A DNA stretch of 8,450 nucleotides from JAVJSD01 sp040219575 (GCA_040219575.1 JAVJSD010000093.1:1-8450), one strand, 5' to 3'; positions 1 to 6,185 are shown, counted from the stretch's first letter. Program-made: numbers and translations. The notes: generated by a model not told the origin, from the sequence alone.

Positions 1-86
1 TCGGCAATGCTGTTGCCTTCGAGCAACAGCTTCCCAGCAATTCGTCGGCGGGCTTCCAATTCGGCGGCGCTTCCAGGTGTTCTCAT
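1..86 (-). CDS. IS630-type transposase, N-terminal fragment (runs off window)
   Basis: Read on the minus strand from the ATG at 86-84, the frame encodes 28 residues (begins MRTPGSAAELEARRR, then IAGKLLLEGNSIA) and is still open at base 1. The MRTPGSAAELE start followed by an Arg-rich helix and the hydrophobic KLLLEGNSI segment is the pattern I know from the N-terminal helix-turn-helix of IS630-like transposases and related orphan HTH proteins. A purine-rich GGCGGAAG lies about 9 nt upstream of the ATG, a plausible ribosome binding site. The catalytic DDE domain would be outside the window, so completeness cannot be judged. Family call by recognition only. Confidence 0.6.
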   Translation of the reverse strand, partial: MRTPGSAAELEARRRIAGKLLLEGNSIA

Positions 87-138
87 ACTGGAATTCTTCC
101 GCCGAATGCTGATTAGGCAATAGAATTACATGGCTCAA

Positions 139-568
139 TAACGGCAAGCCGGAGGCGTCGGCGTACGCGGGACGTTCCGCGGCGGTCTCACGTGGTGTCA
201 TGCTCAAGGCAACTGCTTGTCGACTTCCAAGTCGTCCGGTCCAACGTCGCTTCCCTGCGTGCTGCCGCCGACCGCTTTCGCACAACGCTCCTTCAGCGAG
301 AAACGCTGATCGAACGTTCGCGCCGTCGCCTTCGGCTGGCCGTTAAACGCGCTTAACGGTAAGCCCCGAGGCGTCGGCGTACGCGGGATGTTCCGCGGCG
401 GTCTCACGTGGTGTCATGCTCAAGGCAACTGCTTGTCGACTCCCAAGTCGTCTGTTCCAACGTCGCTTCCCAACGAGCTGCCCCCGACCGCTTTCGCATA
501 ACGCTCCTGCAGCGAGAGCGCTGATCGAACGTTCGCGCCGTCGCCGTCGGCTTGCCGCTAAACGATGC
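139..568. repeat. Tandem duplication of a ~215-bp non-coding unit
   Basis: Unit 1 (about 139-353) and unit 2 (about 354-568) align at an offset of 215-216 nt. The block 174-225 is identical to 390-441 (52 nt), and the similarity runs to the ends of both units with scattered substitutions and small indels. Each unit starts with TAACGG-AAGCC, contains a small palindrome around GACTT-CC-AAGTC, and ends near a TAAACG motif. Frames across it are short and Arg-rich and not conserved between units, so I treat it as non-coding. Confidence 0.8.
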
Positions 569-980
569 TTCGATAATCGGACCGGTCCAGACGCCTTTCG
601 GAGGCGGCGCGTTCGCCGATCACACGCGCGATTCGCGGAGTGCGCTTGAGCGCCCGAGCCGCGCGACCTCCGCAGCGTTTCACTTCGATGCTGTCGCGCC
701 ATCTTCCCGCGGGACGACCTTGCGTCCCGAGGGTCGACGTTGCAAACGGCAGCGTCGCTTCCCGATGCTTCCGCCGCGCGGCGACCGGCCCGGTATCCAC
801 GCACTACAAAGCGTCGCGTCGTGCCGCCTCGGGGCCGACTTCCTCCGCGCGAACCGCAAGCGATCCGCGCCAATTCCGTCAACGCCCAAGGCCGATCCAA
901 CGTCCGTCCGCCTCCGTCCGGCTGCTGTTGGTCGAAATGCCTTTCGGCATCCCGTCGCGTCGGTTACCAGCCGACAGTTT
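569..980. other. Gene-free GC-rich stretch
   Basis: About 410 bases with no credible gene. Open frames exist on both strands but are Arg/Ser/Pro-rich, overlap one another and show no domain pattern, as expected of GC-rich non-coding sequence with many CG dinucleotides. No tRNA-like T-arm is visible. It follows the tandem repeat and may hold degenerate pieces of the same family (for example the shared GTCGCTTCCC string near 750-770), but I cannot demonstrate that by eye. Confidence 0.5.
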
Positions 981-990
981 TGGTTGTCGG
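971..990 (-). repeat. Small inverted repeat at the 3' end of tRNA-Arg(TCG)
   Basis: CCGACA (971-976) and TGTCGG (985-990) are perfectly complementary with an 8-nt loop that holds the encoded CCA. In the transcript this hairpin would compete with the already weak acceptor stem. There is no clear U-tract after it, so a terminator role is doubtful. Confidence 0.5.
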
Positions 991-1055
991 TAAGGGATTC
1001 GAACCCTCAACGTCCAGATCCGAAGTCTGGTGCTCTGCCATTGAGCTAACCGTGC
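981..1055 (-). tRNA. tRNA-Arg(TCG), CCA-encoding, mispaired acceptor stem
   Basis: Minus-strand tRNA fold: 5' strand GCACGGT, D arm GCTC/GAGC with loop AATGGCA, anticodon arm CCAGA-CTTCGGA-TCTGG (anticodon TCG, reads CGA), 5-nt variable loop, T arm GAGGG-TTCGAAT-CCCTT, 3' strand ACCGACA, A73, and an encoded CCA (981-983). Only pairs 4-7 of the acceptor form: 1:72, 2:71 and 3:70 are G/A, C/C and A/A. The 3' strand could instead pair with TGTCGG just downstream (971-976). It is the only tRNA here with CCA, so it may belong to a different set from the array, or be a damaged or recombined gene. Confidence 0.75.
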
Positions 1056-1161
1056 GATGAAGCCGTCGTTTAGAATCCATTCACGGTACATGCGGCGTCA
1101 AACCCTGCCGGGCGACCCGCACGCCGCTGGCCGAACGACCTCACGGACCTCGCTTCGAAAG

Positions 1162-1232
1162 AGACGCCGGTGGGAATCGAACCCACTTCAACCGGGTTGC
1201 AGCCGGCCGCCTCGCCACGGGGCTCCAGCGTC
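1162..1232 (-). tRNA. tRNA-Cys(GCA)
   Basis: Acceptor GACGCTG/CGGCGTC (one G-T pair), D stem GCC/GGC with GG in the loop, anticodon arm GCCGG-CTGCAAC-CCGGT giving GCA, 4-nt variable loop, T arm GTGGG-TTCGATT-CCCAC, discriminator T. U73 and GCA are classic Cys identity elements. The bases after the discriminator are CTT, not CCA. It is separated from the rest of the array by the large WD40/LRR gene but shares the array's CTN 3' feature. Confidence 0.93.
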
Positions 1233-1288
1233 GTCGCTTGGAAGGACACCCTGCATCGACGCCGGTTCGCGCTGCGCACATCGTTTAG

Positions 1289-1312
1289 CCGCAAGGCCAA
1301 CGGCCTGCGCGG
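1289..1312. repeat. GC-rich palindrome in the intergenic region
   Basis: CCGC-AAGGCC and GGCCT-GC-GCGG face each other around AAC, an imperfect hairpin of about 10 pairs. It lies between tRNA-Cys and the end of the WD40/LRR gene and resembles a dispersed intergenic palindrome rather than part of a gene. Confidence 0.45.
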
Positions 1313-1369
1313 GAGTTGACGACGAAGCGGCGACGAACGTGACGCCACGAGAGATCGCAGCACCAATGT

Positions 1370-1393
1370 CCCGCGGCCCGCCGGGCCCGCGGG
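1370..1393 (-). terminator. Strong GC hairpin after the WD40/LRR gene (possible terminator)
   Basis: CCCGCGGCCC (1370-1379) pairs with GGGCCCGCGGG (1383-1393) with one bulged base and a very short loop, starting 18 bases past the stop codon of the minus-strand gene. The position suits termination, but no T-run follows it on the minus strand, so it is not a textbook intrinsic terminator. It could also be a transcript-stabilising hairpin or a repeat. Confidence 0.4.
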
Positions 1394-1411
1394 TAAAAGA
1401 CTGGGGAGTGC

Positions 1412-4400
1412 CTACTCCTTCGCCGCCGCCAGCAACTTCTCAATCTCCCACACGCGCACGGCCTGGGCGCCGCCGGCGGAGAGGAGCTTGCCGTCGGGAG
1501 AAATCGCCAGGCCGTGGATCGCGTCGAAGCGGAGATCGATCGTGCACCGTTCGTCGCCCCGCTCGGAGTCGAACAACTTGATCCGCCCGTGCCCCGCCCC
1601 AAAGTCCACCGTCTTCGATCCGCCCGTGGCGATCAGGCTTCCGTCGGGCGAAAAGGCGACGGTTCGCAGCGAGCCGTATTGCTTCAGCGTCGGCCCCTTG
1701 GTCTTGGCCTCGACGTTCCAGATCTTGACGGGCGCGTAGCCGGCGTCGTCTCCCCAGTCATGCAGGCCCAAGGCCAGCCGTCCGCCGTCGGGGCTGAACA
1801 CGAGCGGCGTCATGCTGATCAGCGTCAGGTTCGCCTCCTGGATGTCTTCGTCCTTGCGGTAAGCCAGCGTGGCGAGCTTCTCCCGGCTCTCGATGTCGAG
1901 CAGTTCCAGGTCGCCGCTGAGCGGAGAGGGCGTCGCCAAGTGGTCGCCGTCGGGTGAGACGGCGGAAACGTCCGACGCACCGCCGATCGCCGCCAACTCC
2001 TCGCCCTTTTGCCAATTCCAAAGCTTGACCTGCGTAGCGCCTGGCGGCAGCGCCGCCGTGAAGCAGGTCTTGCCATCCGGCAGCAACATCGTCCGGCGGA
2101 CGATGTCGCCATGACTCAGCGTGTGCGTCGCCTTCTTCGCGGCCAGATCCCAGAACCAGGCCTTTCCACCCGCCTCGTCTTCTCCACTCACAATCAACAA
2201 CTTGCCGTCGCGGGAAAACGACAGCCCGTGAATCTCTTTCCCGATCGTGAAGGAATCGACCAGCTCGTTCGACTGCGCGTCCCACAGCTTGACGCTCCCC
2301 ACGCGGTCGTCCCCGAAACCGACGGCGCCTCCCGCCGCCAGCAGCTTGCCGTTAGGAGAATACGCCAGGGAATGGATCAGGTGCAGGTCTGTGGCGTACT
2401 CCAACTCCGCCCGCGGCGCGACCTCCACCGGGTGTTCGCCGACGGCGGGCTTCGGGGCGCCTTCCACTTTCAACTCCGGCAAGGCCTTCCGCAGACGCTT
2501 CACGCCCTCGTAGGTGACCTTCGCATCCTCCAGCCACAGCGACTTGAGGTTTTTCAATTGCGTGAGATGCGCGAGGCCGGCATCGGTCACCTGCGTCTCT
2601 CCGATCGTCAAATCCTCCAGCTTGCCGAGCCGTCCCACCTGCTTCATGAAGGCGTCGCCGACGAGGGTCTCTTCCACGTCCAGCCGTTCAAGGTTCTCGA
2701 GCCGTGCGAGATGTTCGCCGCCCGCGTCCGTGATGCTCGTCCCTAACAGCGACAGCGACTCCAACTGCGAAAGCGGAGCGAGGTGCGCCAGGCCCGCGTC
2801 GTCGACCTTCGTGCGGTTCAGTTCCAGCCAGCGCAGGTTCGACAATCGCGCGAGGTGTTTGAGTCCGCTCCCCGTGATGTTCGTCACCCGCTCGTTTTCG
2901 GAGTACTGGTCGTTGAGTTCCAGCGTCTCCAGCGACGCAAGTCCGGCGAGCGGCTCGAGCCCCGCATCGGAAATCTTGCAGTAGGAGACGCCCAGATGAC
3001 GAAGGTTTTCCAGCCCCGCCAGGTGCGACAGGCCAGCGTCGTTGACCTGCGAACTCCCCAGACCCAGCACCTCCAGGCCTTTGATCCGTCCGACGTGCAC
3101 CATCCCCGCGTCGCCGGCGGGCGTCCCCCCAAGTTGCAGTTCGATAAGGCCCTCCAGCTCTTTCAACGCCGCCAGCCCCTCATCGGTGAACTTCTTGCAG
3201 CCGCTGAGCCGCAATTCGGCCAGGGCGGGAAACTTCGCCAGCTTCGCCAACGAAGCATCGGTGATCGACGTGCTCATCAGATTGAGCGACTCCACGCGAT
3301 CCGCCCAGGGCAATTCCGCCAGTTGTGCGAAACCCGCGTCGGTGATTCGCGTGTTCATGACGGCGATTTCGGTCACGCCCGCTTTGTCCTTCACCATCTT
3401 GATCAAGTCGGGGTGGATGCCGCCCTGCTGCGTGAGATACTCGTTCTTGATCTCCAGCCGGTCGTCGAGGAAGCCGAACAGCATGCTTTCGTCGAGCTTC
3501 AACGGCGGCAGATCCTCCGGCCGCTGCGACGTCAACTCCCACAATTTGACAAGCTCGCCCGAGCCGGTCGCCAGGTACTTTCCGTCCGGCGAGACGTCGA
3601 TCGCCCAAATCAGTCCATCGCCCGGATCGACGGACGCCCGCATCTGCTGCGTCTTCACGTCCCAGATCCGGATGATGCCCGACGTGCCGACGGTCGGGCC
3701 GGCGGTGATCAGCGTGCGTCCATCGGGCGTGAAGTCGACGTACGAACCCTGCGACGTCTCCATGTCCAGCACGGCGACCTTTTCTTGCTTGGCGACGTCC
3801 CACAGAATCACCGTGTCGTCCCAACAGCCGGTGGCCAGCAACTTGCCGTCGGGGCTGAAGCGAACCGACACCACCCACCACTCGTGGCCTTTCAGCACAC
3901 CGGTCTTCGGCCCCCATAACCGCACGGTCTCGTCCCAACTCGCCGAGGCGAGCGTCTTGCTGTCCGGAGAAAACGCCACCGCGGTGACTTCGTTGGTGTG
4001 AGCGTCGAGATTGAATCGCTCCTGCCCGCTTTCAATCTCCCACACGCGCACCGTGTCGTCGTAGCTGGCCGAAGCGATCGACTTGCCGCTGGGCGAGACG
4101 GCCACGCCGTAGACCGCGTCGGTGTGGCCGGAGAAGGTTTTGGCGTGCTTGTAGCCCTCCAGGTCCCACAGCCGGATCTTCTCGTCGGCGCCGCAGGTGA
4201 CCAGTTGCTTTCCGTCCGGCGTATAGGCCAGCCCGAGCACGCTATTGCTGTGCGCGAGCATCGAATGGATCTCCTTGCCCGAGGCGACGTCCCAGAACTT
4301 GACGTAACCCGCGTAGCCGTCGGTTTCTCGCGCTTGCGCGTAGCCGCCGGTGGCGAGTGTCTTGCCGTCGGGGCTGAAGGCCAGGCAGCGGACATCGCTC

Positions 4401-4549
4401 TCGTGGCCCTTGAGCGTTTTGTGGAGAAGGAGGCCGTTGGGAGGCGCTTCGGTGGGCGCCTCTCGATCTTGGGCGATGGCGAGCGGGGCGGCGGCCAGCA
4501 CGCAAGCCAGAATAGCCGCCCAATGCACGGCGTAGCGAATGGAATGCAT
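1412..4549 (-). CDS. Secreted WD40 - leucine-rich repeat - WD40 protein
   Basis: 1045 residues from the ATG at 4549-4547 to TAG at 1414-1412. Residues 1-27 form a signal peptide (MHSIR, hydrophobic core WAAILACVLAAAPLAIA, likely cleavage near AIA-Q), so the protein is exported. Residues ~45-340 hold seven WD40 blades with repeated FSPDGK...LATG...VRLWD motifs, a first beta-propeller. Residues ~395-695 hold about a dozen leucine-rich repeats of the TDAGLAxLAxLxxLExLxL type. Residues ~715-1037 form a second set of about seven degenerate WD40 blades. No enzymatic motif is visible; both folds are protein-binding scaffolds, so the role is probably extracellular or periplasmic binding, partner unknown. 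The start is chosen because GGAG sits 7 nt upstream, the signal peptide begins there, and the open extension upstream to 5002 would run through two tRNA genes. It is embedded between tRNA-Arg(GCG) and tRNA-Cys on the same strand. Domain call firm, function unknown. Confidence 0.93.
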   Translation of the reverse strand: MHSIRYAVHWAAILACVLAAAPLAIAQDREAPTEAPPNGLLLHKTLKGHESDVRCLAFSPDGKTLATGGYAQARETDGYAGYVKFWDVASGKEIHSMLAHSNSVLGLAYTPDGKQLVTCGADEKIRLWDLEGYKHAKTFSGHTDAVYGVAVSPSGKSIASASYDDTVRVWEIESGQERFNLDAHTNEVTAVAFSPDSKTLASASWDETVRLWGPKTGVLKGHEWWVVSVRFSPDGKLLATGCWDDTVILWDVAKQEKVAVLDMETSQGSYVDFTPDGRTLITAGPTVGTSGIIRIWDVKTQQMRASVDPGDGLIWAIDVSPDGKYLATGSGELVKLWELTSQRPEDLPPLKLDESMLFGFLDDRLEIKNEYLTQQGGIHPDLIKMVKDKAGVTEIAVMNTRITDAGFAQLAELPWADRVESLNLMSTSITDASLAKLAKFPALAELRLSGCKKFTDEGLAALKELEGLIELQLGGTPAGDAGMVHVGRIKGLEVLGLGSSQVNDAGLSHLAGLENLRHLGVSYCKISDAGLEPLAGLASLETLELNDQYSENERVTNITGSGLKHLARLSNLRWLELNRTKVDDAGLAHLAPLSQLESLSLLGTSITDAGGEHLARLENLERLDVEETLVGDAFMKQVGRLGKLEDLTIGETQVTDAGLAHLTQLKNLKSLWLEDAKVTYEGVKRLRKALPELKVEGAPKPAVGEHPVEVAPRAELEYATDLHLIHSLAYSPNGKLLAAGGAVGFGDDRVGSVKLWDAQSNELVDSFTIGKEIHGLSFSRDGKLLIVSGEDEAGGKAWFWDLAAKKATHTLSHGDIVRRTMLLPDGKTCFTAALPPGATQVKLWNWQKGEELAAIGGASDVSAVSPDGDHLATPSPLSGDLELLDIESREKLATLAYRKDEDIQEANLTLISMTPLVFSPDGGRLALGLHDWGDDAGYAPVKIWNVEAKTKGPTLKQYGSLRTVAFSPDGSLIATGGSKTVDFGAGHGRIKLFDSERGDERCTIDLRFDAIHGLAISPDGKLLSAGGAQAVRVWEIEKLLAAAKE

Positions 4550-4560
4550 GCGAAGGCTCC
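4550..4560 (-). promoter_or_regulatory. Ribosome binding site of the WD40/LRR gene
   Basis: GGAG followed by a 7-nt spacer and then ATG on the minus strand. This supports the start at 4549 over the long upstream extension of the frame. Confidence 0.6.
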
Positions 4561-4654
4561 GCGATTGCGAGTTTGTTCTGCCGCGCGGGCCGGTCGGCCG
4601 AACGCTCCGAAATCGCCGGAGCAGTGCGCACCCGAATCCGTCGCCCACTCGCCC

Positions 4655-4683
4655 ATCGTAACGAGCCGTCGCCGAGGCGGCAA
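4655..4683 (-). promoter_or_regulatory. Candidate promoter of the WD40/LRR gene
   Basis: Minus-strand TTGCCG (4683-4678), 17-nt spacer, TACGAT (4660-4655): a fair match to the sigma-70 -35 and -10 boxes with ideal spacing, about 105 nt upstream of the start codon and downstream of tRNA-Arg(GCG). If real, the gene need not depend on read-through from the tRNA array. Based on motif match only. Confidence 0.35.
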
Positions 4684-4752
4684 TTCTTCGGCGAGAGCAG
4701 GGGGGAGGCGGGAGCGCGGCGGAGGCGGCGCCTGGTTGCGCAGTGCGTCGAG

Positions 4753-4825
4753 TGTCCTTGCCAGGAATCGAACCTGATCCTCGACCATCGCAGGGTCGCG
4801 TGCGAGTCCGGCACACTCCAAGGAC
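4753..4825 (-). tRNA. tRNA-Arg(GCG)
   Basis: Perfect acceptor GTCCTTG/CAAGGAC, D stem GTGT/GCAC with GG in the loop, anticodon arm CGACC-CTGCGAT-GGTCG (anticodon GCG, reads CGC/CGU), variable AGGA, T arm TCAGG-TTCGATT-CCTGG, A73, then CTC. Bacteria normally read these codons with an A34 (inosine) ACG tRNA; a G34 arginine tRNA is uncommon. All arms form, so it looks functional. Confidence 0.9.
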
Positions 4826-4857
4826 ATGTTCTACTTGTGTCGCTGTTTTCGACGCAG

Positions 4858-4928
4858 CACCTCGCCAGGGAGTCGAACCCCGTCTTGCGGCTTCGAAAAC
4901 CGCCGTGCGTCCATCACACTCGCAAGGC
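4858..4928 (-). tRNA. tRNA-Arg(TCG)
   Basis: Acceptor GCCTTGC/GCGAGGT (G1-T72 and T5-G68 wobbles), D stem GTGT/GCAC with loop GATGGAC, anticodon arm GCGGT-TTTCGAA-GCCGC giving TCG (reads CGA), variable AAGA, T arm CGGGG-TTCGACT-CCCTG, G73, then CTG. This is a second TCG tRNA, different in sequence from the CCA-bearing one at 981-1055. 32 bp separate it from tRNA-Arg(GCG). Confidence 0.88.
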
Positions 4929-4952
4929 ACAGCTTCCTGGCGGAAGAAAGGC

Positions 4953-5033
4953 GAACCGCTGATGAACGCTGATTGGACGCCCGTGAAGAAGAACGAAAAC
5001 AATTAGCGTTTCATGAGCGTTCATCAGCGGTTC
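4953..5033. repeat. Inverted repeat with 18-bp perfect arms
   Basis: GAACCGCTGATGAACGCT (4953-4970) is exactly the reverse complement of 5016-5033; the 45-nt interior is AT-richer. The arms contain the reiterated unit CGCTGATGAA. It fills the spacer between tRNA-Arg(TCG) and tRNA-Arg(CCG) and looks like a dispersed palindromic intergenic element. Confidence 0.8.
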
Positions 5034-5062
5034 TTGTCGCTTTCAGCTTTGCCGAGGCTGAG

Positions 5063-5134
5063 TATCCCGACCTGGATTCGAACCAGGGCCCGAACCTTCG
5101 GAGGGTCCGATGCAATCCGCTACACCATCGGGAC
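5063..5134 (-). tRNA. tRNA-Arg(CCG)
   Basis: Acceptor GTCCCGA/TCGGGAT (G1-T72 wobble), D stem GTGT/GCAT with loop AGCGGATT, anticodon arm GGACC-CTCCGAA-GGTTC giving CCG (reads CGG), variable GGGC, T arm CCTGG-TTCGAAT-CCAGG, A73, then CTC. Confidence 0.92.
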
Positions 5135-5163
5135 TCGGATTCACTGCCGTGTATGCGGCCTTT

Positions 5164-5217
5164 CCTTGCTGGCGCTACGGGCTCGACGGAATGCCCGAGC
5201 CCGTCGCGCCAGCAAGG
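5164..5217. repeat. Long palindromic element, 22-nt arms
   Basis: Arms 5164-5185 and 5196-5217 are reverse complements with one mismatch (core GCTGGCGC and ACGGGCTCG), loop of 10 nt. It lies in the spacer between tRNA-Arg(CCG) and tRNA-Arg(CCT) and is a different family from the GATTTCA elements. GCTGGCGCTACGGGC-type strings are familiar to me as dispersed repeats in planctomycetes; that is memory, not a search. Confidence 0.85.
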
Positions 5218-5239
5218 CAGAGGCACGTCGCCGTGCGAG

Positions 5240-5311
5240 CAACCCGACCTGGAATCGAACCAGGACCAAGGCCTTAGGAGAGCCCTGTGCTGTCCGTTAC
5301 ACCATCGGGAT
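5240..5311 (-). tRNA. tRNA-Arg(CCT)
   Basis: Acceptor ATCCCGA/TCGGGTT with a T2-T71 mismatch, D stem GTGT/GCAC with loop AACGGACA, anticodon arm GGGCT-CTCCTAA-GGCCT giving CCT (reads AGG), T arm CCTGG-TTCGATT-CCAGG, G73, then CTC. Body and acceptor are close to tRNA-Arg(CCG), suggesting a paralogue with a changed anticodon arm. Only 7 bp separate it from tRNA-Thr. Confidence 0.88.
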
Positions 5312-5318
5312 CCGTCAG

Positions 5319-5392
5319 GGCCGACGACTGGATTTGCACCAGCATCGTCCGGTTTACAAGACCGGCGCCTTGCTATATCGAGCCACGTCGGC
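5319..5392 (-). tRNA. tRNA-Thr(TGT), unusual D- and T-loops
   Basis: Perfect acceptor GCCGACG/CGTCGGC, anticodon arm CCGGT-CTTGTAA-ACCGG giving TGT (reads ACA), variable ACGAT, T arm GCTGG-TGCAAAT-CCAGT. The T-loop is TGCAAAT, not TTCRANY, and the D arm (GCT...GGC) has loop CGATATAGCAA without the conserved GG. The discriminator is C, odd for Thr, followed by CTG. Strong acceptor and anticodon stems argue against simple decay. Confidence 0.82.
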
Positions 5393-5484
5393 GTGTCGTT
5401 GTTGTTGGCTTGTGGAGCACGAAGCGCAAGCGAGTGAGTCGGGCGGCAGCGCGATCACTCGCATGGAGGTCGTGTTTGAATGAG

Positions 5485-5558
5485 GGTGACCGATGGGAGT
5501 TGAACCCATACCTCCTGCTTCACAGGCAGGCGTGCCTACCGCGTACACCACGGACACC
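5485..5558 (-). tRNA. tRNA-His(GTG)
   Basis: Anticodon arm CCTGC-CTGTGAA-GCAGG giving GTG, acceptor GTGTCCG/CGGTCAC (one T4-T69 mismatch), C73, and a genomic G at -1 (5558): the G-1:C73 pair that defines tRNA-His. D stem GTGT/GCAC with GG in the loop, T arm ATGGG-TTCAACT-CCCAT. Bases after C73 are CTC. The 92 bp downstream to tRNA-Thr hold nothing I recognise. Confidence 0.93.
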
Positions 5559-5564
5559 GTGTTG

Positions 5565-5654
5565 GATTTCAGATTGCAGATTTCAGATTGGACGAAGCAG
5601 CGAGGTCGACGCTCAATCGTGAAATCTGCAATCTGAAATCTGAAATCTGAAATC
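5565..5654. repeat. GATTTCA/GATTGCA palindromic element, copy 1
   Basis: Left arm 5565-5589 is built of 7-nt units GATTTCA-GATTGCA-GATTTCA-GATT; right arm 5621-5654 is the complementary series with one extra unit. The core starts GGACGAAGCAGCG and has an inner GCG/CGC hairpin. It lies between tRNA-His and tRNA-Arg(TCT). Confidence 0.9.
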
Positions 5655-5664
5655 AAAACTCCAG

Positions 5665-5736
5665 CGACTCGACCAGGATTCGAACCTGGAACCTCTCGTT
5701 AGAAGCGAGACATGATGTCCGTTTCACCATCGAGCC
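5665..5736 (-). tRNA. tRNA-Arg(TCT)
   Basis: Acceptor GGCTCGA/TCGAGTC (one G-T), D stem GTGA/TCAT with loop AACGGACA, anticodon arm TCTCG-CTTCTAA-CGAGA giving TCT (reads AGA), T arm CCAGG-TTCGAAT-CCTGG, G73, then CTG. Only 5 bp separate its 5' end from the 3' end of tRNA-Ser(GCT), so the two must be cut from one precursor. Confidence 0.93.
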
Positions 5737-5741
5737 AGCAG

Positions 5742-5830
5742 CGGAAGGCATGGGATTCGAACCCATAGGTCCCTGGTGGGGACGCGCGGTTTAGCAAACC
5801 GGCCCGGCAAGCCGTATCCGGCTGCCTTCC
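5742..5830 (-). tRNA. tRNA-Ser(GCT)
   Basis: Class II tRNA: perfect acceptor GGAAGGC/GCCTTCC, D stem CCGG/CCGG, anticodon arm CCGGT-TTGCTAA-ACCGC (C27-C43 mismatch) giving GCT (reads AGC/AGU), long variable arm with stem GTCCC/GGGAC, T arm ATGGG-TTCGAAT-CCCAT, G73 as expected for Ser, then CTG. Confidence 0.94.
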
Positions 5831-5865
5831 GTAGCCATTGCTTCCTCTAGCGCGGGGAGTCTGTT

Positions 5866-6008
5866 GTCCGCAGATTGCGCCGATTTCCGCAGATGCGGAC
5901 GAGTCGTGGACGGTCCTGCAAGTCGGCTCAACATTCCTCTCAGACACTGAGCCGGCGGTGCAACGTCGCCCTGACTTTCATCTGCGGAAATCTGCGCTAT
6001 CTGCGGAC
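5866..6008. repeat. Inverted repeat, 30-nt arms (ATCTGCGGAAATC type)
   Basis: Arms 5866-5895 and 5979-6008 are reverse complements at 28 of 30 positions, each containing GTCCGCAGAT and GATTTCCGCAGATG. The 83-bp centre is unique. It fills the spacer between tRNA-Ala(GGC) and tRNA-Ser(GCT). The arms share the GATTT...GCAGAT flavour of the GATTTCA elements but form a distinct family. Confidence 0.85.
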
Positions 6009-6025
6009 GAGTTTCGGTATCTGAG

Positions 6026-6096
6026 TGGACCCACCGGGGATCGAACCCGGATCGCCAGTCTGCCGAACTGGAGTCTTCCCATTGGACCATGAGCCC
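6026..6096 (-). tRNA. tRNA-Ala(GGC) with C33
   Basis: Acceptor GGGCTCA/TGGGTCC with the G3-T70 wobble, the major alanine identity element, and A73. D stem GTC/GAC with loop CAATGGGAA, anticodon arm CCAGT-TCGGCAG-ACTGG giving GGC (reads GCC/GCU), T arm CCGGG-TTCGATC-CCCGG, then CTC. Position 33 is C instead of the near-universal T. A nine-base-loop reading would give CGG (Pro), but G3:U70 argues for Ala. Confidence 0.9.
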
Positions 6097-6108
6097 TTCT
6101 TCTTACAG

Positions 6109-6179
6109 TGGACCGCCGGGGGGTCGAACCCCGATTACCTGGGTGCAAACCAGGCGTCCTCCCGTTGAACGAGCAGCCC
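6109..6179 (-). tRNA. tRNA-Ala(TGC)
   Basis: Acceptor GGGCTGC/GCGGTCC with G3-T70 (Ala identity) and A73, D stem GTT/GAC with loop CAACGGGAG, anticodon arm CCTGG-TTTGCAC-CCAGG giving TGC, T arm CGGGG-TTCGACC-CCCCG, then CTG. 12 bp from tRNA-Ala(GGC), with a similar acceptor and D arm, so the pair probably arose by duplication. Confidence 0.94.
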
Positions 6180-6185
6180 TTTGGT

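Noticed and set aside
343..1049. Open frames of 100-185 codons on both strands in the left region
   Set aside because: Arg/Ser/Ala-rich, mutually overlapping, interrupted by the tandem repeat, and with no recognisable motif or RBS.
1514..4001. Long plus- and minus-strand open frames overlapping the WD40/LRR gene (e.g. 2783-3919)
   Set aside because: Shadow frames of a GC-rich gene: no domain pattern, biased composition, while the minus-strand frame shows repeated SPDGK and TDAGL motifs.
4550..5002. In-frame 151-residue upstream extension of the WD40/LRR gene
   Set aside because: It runs antisense-free but directly through two well-folded tRNA genes (4753-4825, 4858-4928). The internal ATG at 4549 has a good RBS and is followed by a clear signal peptide.
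6026..6096. Reading the Ala tRNA as Pro(CGG) with a nine-base anticodon loop
   Set aside because: The 5-bp stem CCAGT/ACTGG gives a normal seven-base loop, and G3:U70 with A73 is alanine identity; the true Pro(CGG) is at 8008-8081 with C1:G72.
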